From contig DUNS01000169.1 of NCBI GenBank assembly GCA_012839235.1, positions 1 to 37,176 on the forward strand: a DNA stretch of 37,176 nucleotides, written 5' to 3'. A model generated the notes under the pieces. It was not told the DNA's origin, made no database searches, and worked only from the letters and a program-made list of their open reading frames with translations. Origin of the DNA: Clostridiales bacterium (lineage in GTDB: Bacteria; Bacillota; Clostridia; Lachnospirales; Lachnospiraceae). Positions 1-7,848 of the stretch are shown here, piece after piece. Made by a program: the position numbers and the translations under genes. Each line of letters starts with the position of its first letter. Position 1 is the stretch's first letter.

Positions 1-15
1 ATTATTTACTTTCAT
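1..15 (-). CDS. Start of a divergently transcribed gene (partial, runs off the left edge)
   Basis: On the minus strand an ATG at 13-15 is followed by four more codons (M-K-V-N-N) before the window ends. A strong SD (GGAGGC, 21-26) lies 5 nt upstream of it. Only the start is visible, so the product cannot be named. The gene points away from the citrate synthase gene and shares the 16-286 intergenic region with it. Confidence 0.5.
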
Positions 16-174
16 TAGACGCCTCCAATTCGATTTTTCTATAATTAATTTATATGAAGTGCTTACAATAGAATAATACATCAAATTGCATTATTTTACC
101 ATATTATTTCAATAAGTTTAATAATACATTTGTAAGCATATTATTAGAGCATGAAATATTGTTTTAAAATTATC

Positions 175-209
175 TTGACAAGGTATGTATAATTGTATAC
201 AATTATACA
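175..209 (+). promoter_or_regulatory. Promoter of the citrate synthase gene with an overlapping 24-bp palindromic operator
   Basis: TTGACA (175-180), a 17-bp spacer and TACAAT (198-203) form a strong sigma-A-type promoter. A perfect 24-bp palindrome at 186-209 (half TGTATAATTGTA followed by its reverse complement) covers the whole -10 region. Its core TTGTATACAA resembles operators of GntR/FadR-type (FCD) regulators, and such a regulator is encoded at 3108-3782. Binding here would block RNA polymerase, so repression is the likely mode. The operator assignment is inference. Confidence 0.75.
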
Positions 210-286
210 AATTTACTGATTTAACACGATAAAGTTAAGAATGAGTAGTAAAAAAAATGTTTATAAAGAATATGGAGATGACAAAC

Positions 287-1678
287 ATGGATGAAAGAAA
301 AGTATTTATTAATCCTCATAACAACCTACTACAGCTGGAAGAACCAATCTATCCGTTGGTTGATACTACAAAACCTAACACCTTTCGTAATCTATTTCCC
401 TATGATGAGATACCTAAGATTGCATTTAATGACAGAATTGTACCACACAATCTTCCAGAGGAGATATTTATAACAGATACTACATTTCGTGATGGCCAGC
501 AGTCTAGAGCTCCATATACTACAGAACAGATTGTAACTATGTATGATTATTTCCATCGTCTAGGTGGACCTAAGGGAATTATAAGACAGTGTGAGTTCTT
601 TCTTTATAGTAAGAAGGATAGGGATGCAGTTTATAAATGTATGGAAAGAGGATATGAGTTTCCAGAAGTGACCTCTTGGATTAGAGCCAATAAAAAGGAT
701 TTTGAATTAGTTAAGGATATAGGTATAAAGGAAACAGGTATACTTGTAAGCTGTTCTGATTATCATATCTTCTATAAAATGAAGATGACCCGAAGAGAAG
801 TGATGAACCATTACCTTTCAGTAGTTAGAGATTGCCTAGAGATAGGGGTTTCCCCTAGATGTCATCTTGAGGATATTACTCGTTCTGATATTCATGGATT
901 TGTAATTCCTTTCTGCAGAGAGCTAATGAAACTATCAAAAGAATATAAGATACCAGTTAAGATAAGAGCTTGTGATACTATGGGGTATGGTGTTAATTTC
1001 TCAGGAGCAGTTATTCCTAGGTCAGTTCAAGGAATAATATATGGATTGATAGCTCACGGTGAGGTGCCTTCCAAATGGCTTGAATGGCATGGACACAATG
1101 ACTTCTATAAGGCGGTATCTAATTCTACTACAGCTTGGCTATATGGGGCAGCAGCTGTTAACTGTTCACTCTTTGGTATAGGTGAGCGTACAGGCAACAC
1201 ACCTTTAGAGGCTATGGTTATGGAATATGCTCAGCTTAAAGGTACTCTTGATGGTATGGATACCACTGTGATTACTGAGCTAGCAGAATATTATGAAAAG
1301 GAAATTGGATATCATATTCCATCAAGGACCCCATTTGTAGGAGCTAGCTTTAATATTACCAGAGCTGGGATTCATGCGGATGGTCTTCTTAAGAATGAAG
1401 AGATTTATAATATATTTGACACTGACAAAATCCTAAATCGCCCTGTAAGGGTTGCAATCTCCAATACATCTGGTCTTGCAGGAATCGCTCACTGGATTAA
1501 TGGATACTATAAACTTAAGGATAAGGCTGCTATAGGGAAGGATCACCCAATTACATTAAAGGTTAAGGAATGGGTAGATTCAGAATATGACAATGGACGT
1601 ATTACTGTTATAACTGATGCTGAGTTGGATAGTCTAGTAATTAAGCTTCAGGAGGAACTTAATATAGCTTTGGTGTAA
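287..1678 (+). CDS. Re-citrate synthase-like protein (isopropylmalate/homocitrate synthase family)
   Basis: A 463-residue HMGL/DRE-TIM-type enzyme. Seen: the metal- and substrate-binding start D-T-T-F-R-D-G-Q-Q (about residues 65-73), the metal-ligand motif H-G-H-N-D in the barrel, and a G-E-R-T-G-N-T-P-L-E motif after it. Family members include isopropylmalate, homocitrate and citramalate synthases and the anaerobic Re-citrate synthase of Clostridium kluyveri. The next gene is an isocitrate dehydrogenase, which favours citrate synthesis from oxaloacetate and acetyl-CoA for the glutamate branch. There is no leucine operon around it and no obvious long C-terminal regulatory domain. The start at 287 is chosen because GGAG (274-277) sits 9 nt upstream; an ATG at 257 has no SD. 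Homocitrate or isopropylmalate synthase remain alternatives. Confidence 0.8.
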   Translation: MDERKVFINPHNNLLQLEEPIYPLVDTTKPNTFRNLFPYDEIPKIAFNDRIVPHNLPEEIFITDTTFRDGQQSRAPYTTEQIVTMYDYFHRLGGPKGIIRQCEFFLYSKKDRDAVYKCMERGYEFPEVTSWIRANKKDFELVKDIGIKETGILVSCSDYHIFYKMKMTRREVMNHYLSVVRDCLEIGVSPRCHLEDITRSDIHGFVIPFCRELMKLSKEYKIPVKIRACDTMGYGVNFSGAVIPRSVQGIIYGLIAHGEVPSKWLEWHGHNDFYKAVSNSTTAWLYGAAAVNCSLFGIGERTGNTPLEAMVMEYAQLKGTLDGMDTTVITELAEYYEKEIGYHIPSRTPFVGASFNITRAGIHADGLLKNEEIYNIFDTDKILNRPVRVAISNTSGLAGIAHWINGYYKLKDKAAIGKDHPITLKVKEWVDSEYDNGRITVITDAELDSLVIKLQEELNIALV

Positions 1679-1717
1679 TTGTTCTTCTAAATATGGTAAA
1701 ACAATGGATTCTTGGAA

Positions 1718-1746
1718 TTGACAAGCTTTATAAAAAAACATACAAT
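1718..1746 (+). promoter_or_regulatory. Promoter of the isocitrate dehydrogenase gene
   Basis: TTGACA (1718-1723), a 17-bp spacer and TACAAT (1741-1746). It has the same two hexamers as the citrate synthase promoter but lacks the 24-bp palindrome, so the dehydrogenase can be transcribed separately from its upstream neighbour. Confidence 0.65.
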
Positions 1747-1786
1747 AGTATAGATGCACCTAATGAGTAGATTGAATTGTAGGATA

Positions 1787-1843
1787 GATTGAAAAATCAA
1801 GATTTTTCAATCGCAAATTTGATGCTTATGGCCCCAAATTTGC
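1787..1843 (+). promoter_or_regulatory. Two consecutive hairpins in the isocitrate dehydrogenase leader
   Basis: Hairpin 1 has perfect 12-bp arms (GATTGAAAAATC at 1787-1798, its complement at 1801-1812) around two bases. Hairpin 2 follows directly: GCAAATTT (1813-1820) and AAATTTGC (1836-1843) around a 15-nt loop. They lie between the promoter at 1718-1746 and the SD at 1854-1860. Neither is followed by a T-run, so a simple terminator is unlikely; an mRNA-stability or translational element, or a dispersed palindromic repeat, is possible. Confidence 0.6.
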
Positions 1844-1872
1844 AGTCTGTGAAGAAAGGAATGTTTATCGTT

Positions 1873-3039
1873 ATGATGAGAACTGAACAAATTGAAATGG
1901 CTAAAGAGAAATTCGGACAGTTACTTGAGGAGCAATTGAAGAGAGTAGAAGTAATGAAGGCTCAGGGAGATTTTGTTGATTATAAATCACTTGACCAGAT
2001 TATTATAGGCGTGTGTGGTGGGGACGGTATTGGTCCTGCTATTACAGGTCAGGCAAAGAGAGTTTTAGAATATCTTCTTAATGATGAGGTTAAGTCAGGT
2101 AAGGTGGCTTTCAAGGATATTGAAGGACTTACTATTGAGAGAAGAGCTGAAGAAAAGGCAGCAATTCCACCTGCAGTTTTAGAAGAGCTTAAAGAATGTC
2201 ATGTAATTCTTAAGGGACCTACTACAACACCTAGAAAAGGGGATCCTTGGCCTAATGTTGAAAGTGCCAATGTAGCTATGAGAAAGGAACTGGATCTTTT
2301 TGCTAATGTAAGACCTGTTCGTATTCCTGAGCAAGGGATTGATTGGACCTTCTACAGAGAGAACACTGAAGGAGCATATGCAGTAGGTAGCAAGGGAGTT
2401 AATGTAACCGAAGACTTGGGAGTTGACTTTACAGTTGTTACTTCCCAGGGTACTGAAAGAATTATTCGTGCTGCTTTCGAATATGCTAAAGCTAATGGTA
2501 AGACCCGAGTAACTGCTGTTACAAAGGCTAATATTATTAAAACAACTGATGGTAAATTCCTAGACATTTTCTATAAGATGGCTAAGGAATATCCAGGTAT
2601 TGCAGCTGACGATTGGTATATAGATATTATGACTGCAAAGCTTGTGGATGAGAAGAGAAGGAAAGACTTCCAGGTTCTTGTTCTTCCTAACCTTTATGGA
2701 GATATTCTTACTGATGAAGCGGCTGAATTCCAAGGTGGTGTAGGAACTGCTGGAAGTGCTAATATAGGTAAGCGTTATGCTATGTTTGAAGCTATTCATG
2801 GTTCTGCACCTCGTATGGTAGATGAGGGAAGAGATCAGTATGCAGATCCATCCAGTATTATCAGAGCTGGGGCTATGCTTCTTGGCCACATTGGACATCA
2901 GGATAAAGCAGATAAGCTATATCGCGCTCTTGATATCTGTACTGTTACAGAGAAGAAGTTAGTTCTTACTGGTAGAGATACTGGTGCTACAGGAGCTGAA
3001 TTTGCAGACTACCTAATGGAAACAATAGAGAAGTTATAA
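1873..3039 (+). CDS. Isocitrate dehydrogenase (isocitrate/isopropylmalate dehydrogenase family)
   Basis: A 388-residue beta-decarboxylating dehydrogenase that should oxidise isocitrate to 2-oxoglutarate. Seen: G-G-D-G-I-G-P near the N-terminus, the substrate-loop region P-N-V-E-S-A-N-V-A-M-R, E-N-T-E-G-A-Y, the catalytic Lys region (T-K-A-N-I), the metal-binding Asp segment Y-G-D-I-L-T-D-E-A, and the nucleotide-site motif A-I-H-G-S-A-P. Isopropylmalate dehydrogenase is the main alternative, but the citrate-synthase-like neighbour favours isocitrate. The coenzyme cannot be decided by eye. The start is placed at 1873 (ATG ATG at 1873-1878) after GAAAGGA at 1854-1860. The frame stays open upstream to 1789, but that stretch is hairpin DNA, not protein-like. 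Confidence 0.8.
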   Translation: MMRTEQIEMAKEKFGQLLEEQLKRVEVMKAQGDFVDYKSLDQIIIGVCGGDGIGPAITGQAKRVLEYLLNDEVKSGKVAFKDIEGLTIERRAEEKAAIPPAVLEELKECHVILKGPTTTPRKGDPWPNVESANVAMRKELDLFANVRPVRIPEQGIDWTFYRENTEGAYAVGSKGVNVTEDLGVDFTVVTSQGTERIIRAAFEYAKANGKTRVTAVTKANIIKTTDGKFLDIFYKMAKEYPGIAADDWYIDIMTAKLVDEKRRKDFQVLVLPNLYGDILTDEAAEFQGGVGTAGSANIGKRYAMFEAIHGSAPRMVDEGRDQYADPSSIIRAGAMLLGHIGHQDKADKLYRALDICTVTEKKLVLTGRDTGATGAEFADYLMETIEKL

Positions 3040-3044
3040 TCAGA

Positions 3045-3074
3045 ATAAGTGAATTGGCTAACCAATTCACTTAT
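3045..3074. repeat. Perfect 13-bp inverted repeat between dehydrogenase and regulator genes
   Basis: Arms ATAAGTGAATTGG (3045-3057) and CCAATTCACTTAT (3062-3074) around a 4-nt loop, followed by only a short T-run (GTTTTCC). It may be a weak terminator that lowers read-through into the regulator gene. A close relative of the same palindrome occurs at 15919-15948, so it may be a dispersed intergenic repeat. Confidence 0.65.
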
Positions 3075-3107
3075 GTTTTCCTAGTATGTTTTGAAGGAGG
3101 AAGATTC

Positions 3108-3782
3108 TTGGAAGAGTTTAATCTTCAAAAGGAATTTGACGATAAATATTCCCTAAGAGGTCGTGTCTTTAACAAGTTAAGAGAAGATATCCTTGGAGGA
3201 GTATATAAAGAAAATGATGAGCTCAGAGAGAGTACCTTAGCCAATGAGCTTGGTGTCAGCCGTACTCCCGTAAGGGAAGCACTTAGAAATCTAGAGATAG
3301 AAGGATTGGTTGCTATTATACCTAACAGAGGTGCTTTTGTTACAGGGATATCAGAAAAGGATATTAGAGATATTTATACTATAAGATCCTATCTTGAAGG
3401 GCTATGTGCCAAATGGGCTTGCCAATACATTACACAGGAGCAGCTTGATGAAATGGATGAAACCATATACTTGTCAGCATTTCATGCTAGGAGAAGTCAT
3501 TATGATCAATTACTAGATCTTGATAATAAATTTCATGATCTAATATATAAAGCATCAGGAAGTAAAATGCTTAATCATGTGCTTACGGACTTTCACCATT
3601 ACGTTGAAAGAGTTAGAAAGGTATCTATATCTCGTAAGGATAGAGCTATGAGAACCATTAAGGAACATGAGTCAATCCTAGAAGCAATTCGTAAGCGAGA
3701 TGGAGATCTAGCTGAAGCCTTGGCCCATGAACACATGATGCAAACCATAAAGAACATCAACGAAATAAAGGAACAGAGTTAA
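3108..3782 (+). CDS. GntR-family regulator, FadR/FCD subfamily
   Basis: A 224-residue transcription factor. The N-terminal winged helix-turn-helix is clear: an L-R-G-R-V-F-N-K-L-R-E-D-I-L-G-G start, then L-A-N-E-L-G-V-S-R-T-P-V-R-E-A-L-R-N-L at roughly residues 49-67. The helical C-terminal half has D/H-rich positions (L-D-N-K-F-H, H-H-Y-V-E-R, H-E-S-I-L) typical of the metal- and ligand-binding FCD domain. TTG at 3108 is chosen because AGGAGG (3095-3100) is 7 nt upstream; the longer frame from 3054 begins inside a palindrome. It follows the citrate/isocitrate genes and probably controls them through the palindrome at 186-209. The ligand is unknown; an organic acid would fit. Confidence 0.85.
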   Translation: MEEFNLQKEFDDKYSLRGRVFNKLREDILGGVYKENDELRESTLANELGVSRTPVREALRNLEIEGLVAIIPNRGAFVTGISEKDIRDIYTIRSYLEGLCAKWACQYITQEQLDEMDETIYLSAFHARRSHYDQLLDLDNKFHDLIYKASGSKMLNHVLTDFHHYVERVRKVSISRKDRAMRTIKEHESILEAIRKRDGDLAEALAHEHMMQTIKNINEIKEQS

Positions 3783-3786
3783 AACA

Positions 3787-3910
3787 AGGCTTTGTTTCAA
3801 GGTTATTGTTTTGGCATTTTAAGGGCTATGTATTTCCCTAACACACTGGAGTCAAGACATCCCTTAGAATTTGTAAGTTGTATTCGGACAATGAATCTTG
3901 AACAAAGCCT
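3787..3910. repeat. Intergenic block bounded by a 14-15-bp inverted repeat
   Basis: AGGCTTTGTTTCAAG (3787-3801) and its near-complement CTTGAACAAAGCCT (3897-3910, one base shorter) bracket about 95 bp between two convergent genes. The interior has a weak GGG/CCC pairing around 3822-3838 and no ORF. It could be a shared 3'-end structure for both genes or a tiny inverted-repeat element. No T-run follows either arm. Confidence 0.5.
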
Positions 3911-3914
3911 ATAT

Positions 3915-5885
3915 TTATTCTTCTGCCAGTTCCTCCCACAAGTGAAGTAGTTCTTCTAGCCTTGTTTCAATTTCTTTTCTTTCCTTATTAAGCTCCATTA
4001 ATTTTGGTACATCAGTATAGACCTCTTCTTTGGTTAGCAGATGGTCGATCTCATCATTTCGAGCTTCTAAAGTACTTATTTCTTCTTCAGTTTTCTTTAA
4101 ATCATTTTGTCTCTTACGCTGTCTAGCCTGTTCTTCTTTTTGCTGTTGCCAGCTTAATTTGTTCTCACTCATTTCTGTAGTAGAAGATTTGCTAGTATCA
4201 GTGCTAAAAGGGAGCTTTCCAGGTCTTAGAGAAGCCCCAGAATTCCCTGTTTCAACCACCTCACCTAAGTAAGCGGCCTCTACATCTGGCTTTTTCTCAA
4301 GATAATAATCATAATTACCTATATAATTAAGTAGAGTTTTATTAGTCAAATCAAGTATTCTAGTGGCTGTTTTATTAATAAAATATCTATCATGGGATAC
4401 ATATAGGACTGTACCACTATAGTTATTAATAACATTTTCAAGAATTTCCTTAGAAGTGATATCTAAGTGGTTAGTAGGCTCGTCAAGGATAAGAAGATTG
4501 GCTTCTGATAGCATTAATTTTGCCAGGGACATTCTTCCTCGCTCCCCACCACTTAAGTCCTTAATTCGCTTAAAAACATCATCCTCAGTAAATAAAAATG
4601 CAGCAAGAATATTACGAACCTCAGTATTATTCATATTAGGATAGGCGTCCTGGATTTCATCAAATAATGTCTTATCTAAATCGAAATCCTGTTGTTCCTG
4701 GTCATAATAGCCCATATGTACCTTGGAACCAAGTTTTATTTCTCCGGAATCCGCAGCCACCCTTTGGCATATAATTTTAAGTATGGTGGTTTTACCAGTA
4801 CCGTTATTACCAATAATAGCAACCTTTTCTCCTCTCTTAATCTCGAAGGAAAGATCATTAAACAGATTAAGATTGCCATAGGATTTGGATAGGCTATCAA
4901 CATTTAAGACATCATTACCACTAACTACTCTGGGCTCTATAGAAAAATTCATATCTCTGTGGTCAGTTGGTCGCTCAAGTCGTTCAATTTTATTAAGCAT
5001 TTTCTCCCGACTTTCGGCCCTACGAATAGATTTTTCGCGGTTGAAGGAACGGAGCTTGGCTATAACCTCTTCCTGATGCTTGATTTCTTGTTGCTGATTA
5101 AAGTATTGCTTCATAAGAATTTCACGCTGAGCGGCTTTCTTATGGGCATAATCAGAATAGTTGCCATTAAAGCTTTGACATCTGGTATTATCTAGTTCCA
5201 CAACCTTGGTCACAACCTTATCAAGAAAGTACCTATCATGGGCAACTACTACAACAGCTCCTTTATAATTAACAAGGTAGGTTTCTAACCATGCAATAGA
5301 AATAAGATCCAGATGGTTGGTGGGCTCATCAAGTAGAATTAAGTCTGGGCTAGATAACAATAGCTTGCCTAGTGATATTCTGGTTTTTTGGCCTCCGGAC
5401 AATGTATCAACCTTCTTATCAAACTCATCCTCGGTAAAGCCCAAGCCCTTTAATATACCCGTTACCTCGCTTTGGTAGGCATAACCATTCTGTAACTCAA
5501 ACTCATGGGTTAGGCGGGTATAAGAAGAAAGCATCTTCTCAAGGGACTCTCCAGAAGCATGCTTCATCTCTTTCTCAAGAGTTCGCATATTATTATATAA
5601 ATCAATAATGTCTTGCTTAACAGTAAGCATTTCATCATAAATAGTATTATCAGAAGAGAGATCCTGATGCTGAGCAAGATATCCAATAGTGCTACCCTTT
5701 GAAAGAATAACATCCCCCTCATCAGCATTCAATTCACCAATTATTATCTTTAGTAAGGTGGATTTACCTGCACCATTTATACCAACTATAGCTGCTTTTT
5801 CTCTATCATTAATATGAAATGAAACTTTCTCAAGAATTTGAGTAGTTCCAAATGCTTTACTTATGTTATTACACGCTAGTACCAT
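3915..5885 (-). CDS. ABC-F family ATPase (YdiF-like)
   Basis: 656 residues with two ABC ATPase domains and no membrane segments, the ABC-F pattern. Domain 1: Walker A G-I-N-G-A-G-K-S-T (35-43), signature L-S-G-G-Q, Walker B L-I-L-L-D-E-P-T-N-H-L-D. A charged linker follows. Domain 2: Walker A G-N-N-G-T-G-K-T-T, signature L-S-G-G-E-R, Walker B with E-P-T-N-H-L-D. The last 80 or so residues are a charged coiled coil. ABC-F proteins bind the ribosomal E site and relieve stalling or protect from antibiotics; this one most resembles housekeeping YdiF types. Its place next to rex matches the ydiF-rex neighbourhood I recall from Bacillus. SD-like GAGGT precedes the ATG. Confidence 0.9.
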   Translation of the reverse strand: MVLACNNISKAFGTTQILEKVSFHINDREKAAIVGINGAGKSTLLKIIIGELNADEGDVILSKGSTIGYLAQHQDLSSDNTIYDEMLTVKQDIIDLYNNMRTLEKEMKHASGESLEKMLSSYTRLTHEFELQNGYAYQSEVTGILKGLGFTEDEFDKKVDTLSGGQKTRISLGKLLLSSPDLILLDEPTNHLDLISIAWLETYLVNYKGAVVVVAHDRYFLDKVVTKVVELDNTRCQSFNGNYSDYAHKKAAQREILMKQYFNQQQEIKHQEEVIAKLRSFNREKSIRRAESREKMLNKIERLERPTDHRDMNFSIEPRVVSGNDVLNVDSLSKSYGNLNLFNDLSFEIKRGEKVAIIGNNGTGKTTILKIICQRVAADSGEIKLGSKVHMGYYDQEQQDFDLDKTLFDEIQDAYPNMNNTEVRNILAAFLFTEDDVFKRIKDLSGGERGRMSLAKLMLSEANLLILDEPTNHLDITSKEILENVINNYSGTVLYVSHDRYFINKTATRILDLTNKTLLNYIGNYDYYLEKKPDVEAAYLGEVVETGNSGASLRPGKLPFSTDTSKSSTTEMSENKLSWQQQKEEQARQRKRQNDLKKTEEEISTLEARNDEIDHLLTKEEVYTDVPKLMELNKERKEIETRLEELLHLWEELAEE

Positions 5886-6054
5886 TATTAATACCTCATT
5901 TATCTTTAAAAATATTATTAATTAATTTTTATCAAATCTTTAGTTCCTAATTCACATTGCATAATGTCCTTATATAGTTTACCATAAGGTATGAATAGAA
6001 GCAAAATGATAATTACAGTAGATTGATAATTGCTTTTCCAGATAGTAAACCACA

Positions 6055-6083
6055 TTGACTTATTATTAACAATCCAATATAAT
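6055..6083 (+). promoter_or_regulatory. rex operon promoter with a possible Rex operator
   Basis: TTGACT (6055-6060), 17 bp, TATAAT (6078-6083). The 18-mer TTGACTTATTATTAACAA (6055-6072) covers the -35 and part of the spacer. It keeps the outer TTG and a full TTAACAA half of the Rex consensus TTGTTAA-N4-TTAACAA, so autorepression is plausible; the left half is degenerate. The promoter is well supported, the operator less so. Confidence 0.65.
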
Positions 6084-6118
6084 TATAAGAGTAAGTTAGT
6101 GGAGAAGGAGGAGAGCAT

Positions 6119-6760
6119 TTGCATAAGAAAGAAATTTCTAAAGCTGTTATTAATAGATTACCTAGATACTATCGTTATCTTGGAGATTTGCTTGAAAAAG
6201 ACGAGGTACGTATATCATCAAAAGAGTTAAGTGATAAGATGAAGGTGACTGCCTCCCAGATACGGCAGGATTTGAATAATTTTGGCGGGTTTGGACAACA
6301 GGGCTATGGATATAATGTAGAATACCTCCATGCTGAAATCGGCAAAATATTAGGATTAGAGAATAAGTATAATATAATTATAATAGGAGCAGGTAACCTA
6401 GGACAGGCCTTGGCCAACTATGGGGATTTTGAGAGAAGAGGCTTTGTTGTAAGGGCTCTCTTTGATATTAGTCCAGAATTAATTGGTACAATGGTTAGAA
6501 GTGCAGAAGTTAAACCTATGGAAGAGTTAGAAGCATTTATTAATGACAATAAAATTGATATTGCTGCCATTACTGTACCAAAAGCTAGTGCTCCGATTAT
6601 TGCAACAGATTTAGTTAAGTGGGGAATCAAGGGTATATGGAATTTCGCACCTGTAGATCTTAATCTACCTAAGGAAATAACTGTGGAAAATGTCCATCTT
6701 GCAGAGAGCCTTATGAAATTATCCTATCGCTTATCCAGAAAAAAGAAAGAAACTGAATAA
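6119..6760 (+). CDS. rex: Redox-sensing transcriptional repressor Rex
   Basis: 213 residues. The N-terminal winged helix (about 1-80) contains the family sequences I-S-S-K-E-L-S and Q-I-R-Q-D-L-N-N-F-G-G-F-G. The Rossmann domain starts with G-A-G-N-L-G (90-95), which binds NADH/NAD+. A C-terminal helix rich in basic residues swaps between subunits in known structures. Rex represses fermentation and NADH-reoxidising genes when NAD+ is high. TTG at 6119 is the start, with AAGGAGGAG just upstream. It heads a co-directional run of six genes with short gaps up to the terminator at 10970-10994. Confidence 0.97.
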   Translation: MHKKEISKAVINRLPRYYRYLGDLLEKDEVRISSKELSDKMKVTASQIRQDLNNFGGFGQQGYGYNVEYLHAEIGKILGLENKYNIIIIGAGNLGQALANYGDFERRGFVVRALFDISPELIGTMVRSAEVKPMEELEAFINDNKIDIAAITVPKASAPIIATDLVKWGIKGIWNFAPVDLNLPKEITVENVHLAESLMKLSYRLSRKKKETE

Positions 6761-6806
6761 TACTATATGTTTTAATACATTATTGTGGAAGGATATGACA
6801 GTACAA

Positions 6807-7415
6807 ATGAGAAAGAAAAATAAGACCAACTTTAGTGAAGTTATTAAAAGTCATAAGTTACCTATTCTCCCTTTGGATACCCGCTGGCATGAGATCTTTC
6901 CCGATGATGAAAAAACTCCAGAGATTAGAATACTAGAACGTAAAGTCAATGATCTTATGATGAAGCAAGGCAGATTAGTTAATGAGATTAAGGATTTAAA
7001 AAAGCTGAAAAGTAAAGTCATGAATGATATTGTTGAGAATATGAACATTGATTCTAGCAAAGCTGGACAGGCAAAAGCAAAAAAGCAAGATAGAAACAAG
7101 AAGTATATTTTAGAGATTAATGATAAAATAGCCAGAGAAACAGAAGAGCTGGAGTTAATTCCATATGAGATAAGGGAAGCCAATGAAGCGTTATTAGCAG
7201 AAAGCATGGAGATATGTTACAATCGTATTAGAAAGCAAAGAGAGCTAATAAAGGAAGCTAATCAATGGATTGAGAAAACAAGGGCTGAACTTACAGAGAG
7301 AATTCTTATGAAGCAGGACATGGAGTCAGTTAATGATAAGATATACTCCTATCTTCATGATTTATTAGGACATAATATCATGGAGGCCTTTGATAGTAAC
7401 ATTTGGGATGATTGA
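6807..7415 (+). CDS. Uncharacterised coiled-coil protein
   Basis: About 202 residues, highly charged, with no signal peptide or membrane segment. After a short basic N-terminus and a conserved-looking segment (L-P-L-D-T-R-W-H-E-I-F-P), most of the protein is Lys/Glu-rich helix typical of coiled coils, with a break near the K-A-K-A-K-K-Q segment. I do not recognise a named domain. It lies between rex and acpS with gaps of 46 and 27 nt, so it is probably co-transcribed. The start is uncertain: GGAAGGA (6787-6793) is followed by ATG at 6795 and ATG at 6807. I prefer 6807 because several other genes here show the same spacing. Confidence 0.75.
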   Translation: MRKKNKTNFSEVIKSHKLPILPLDTRWHEIFPDDEKTPEIRILERKVNDLMMKQGRLVNEIKDLKKLKSKVMNDIVENMNIDSSKAGQAKAKKQDRNKKYILEINDKIARETEELELIPYEIREANEALLAESMEICYNRIRKQRELIKEANQWIEKTRAELTERILMKQDMESVNDKIYSYLHDLLGHNIMEAFDSNIWDD

Positions 7416-7442
7416 ATATAAAGATAAGGTAATGGAGATTTT

Positions 7443-7808
7443 ATGATTATTGGTATAGGTGTGGATTTAATTGAAGTGGAACGGGTAATAAAAGCTTGCA
7501 AAAAAGAGGGCTTTCTTAACAAATATTTTACAGATAGTGAGATTGCTTTAATTAATCAAGATCTTAATAAATCAGCAGATAATTTTGCAGTTAAAGAAGC
7601 TGTTTCCAAGATGTTTGGAACTGGGTTTGGTGAAGTTGCGCCGATTGATATTGAGGTTTTGAGAAATGAAGATGGGAAGCCTTATGTTAATCTATATGGT
7701 AAAGCTAATGACCTAGCAGCAAAGCTAGGTATAACCCATATTCATGTGTCCATATCCAACACTAAAAAATTTGCTAACGCATTTGTACTGGGAGAGCACA
7801 GAGAGTAA
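7443..7808 (+). CDS. acpS: Holo-[acyl-carrier-protein] synthase
   Basis: 121 residues, the usual AcpS length. Seen: I-I-G-I-G-V-D-L-I-E-V-E-R at the N-terminus (Mg2+-binding Asp) and F-A-V-K-E-A-V-S-K-M-F-G-T-G (catalytic and Mg2+-binding region), followed by H-V-S-I-S-N near the C-terminus. It transfers 4'-phosphopantetheine from CoA to apo-ACP in the cytoplasm and is needed for fatty acid synthesis. The gene sits 27 nt after its upstream neighbour and 40 nt before nnr, so it is within the rex operon. Confidence 0.96.
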   Translation: MIIGIGVDLIEVERVIKACKKEGFLNKYFTDSEIALINQDLNKSADNFAVKEAVSKMFGTGFGEVAPIDIEVLRNEDGKPYVNLYGKANDLAAKLGITHIHVSISNTKKFANAFVLGEHRE

Positions 7809-7848
7809 GAGATAGAAAGCCTTAATAATTTATTTTGGAGGCGCATTT

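Noticed and set aside
1789-1872. 28-residue N-terminal extension of isocitrate dehydrogenase
   Set aside because: The DNA is two hairpins; the SD lies after it.
2560-2898. 112-codon minus-strand ORF
   Set aside because: Antisense to conserved isocitrate dehydrogenase sequence; Ser/Ile-rich composition typical of shadow frames.
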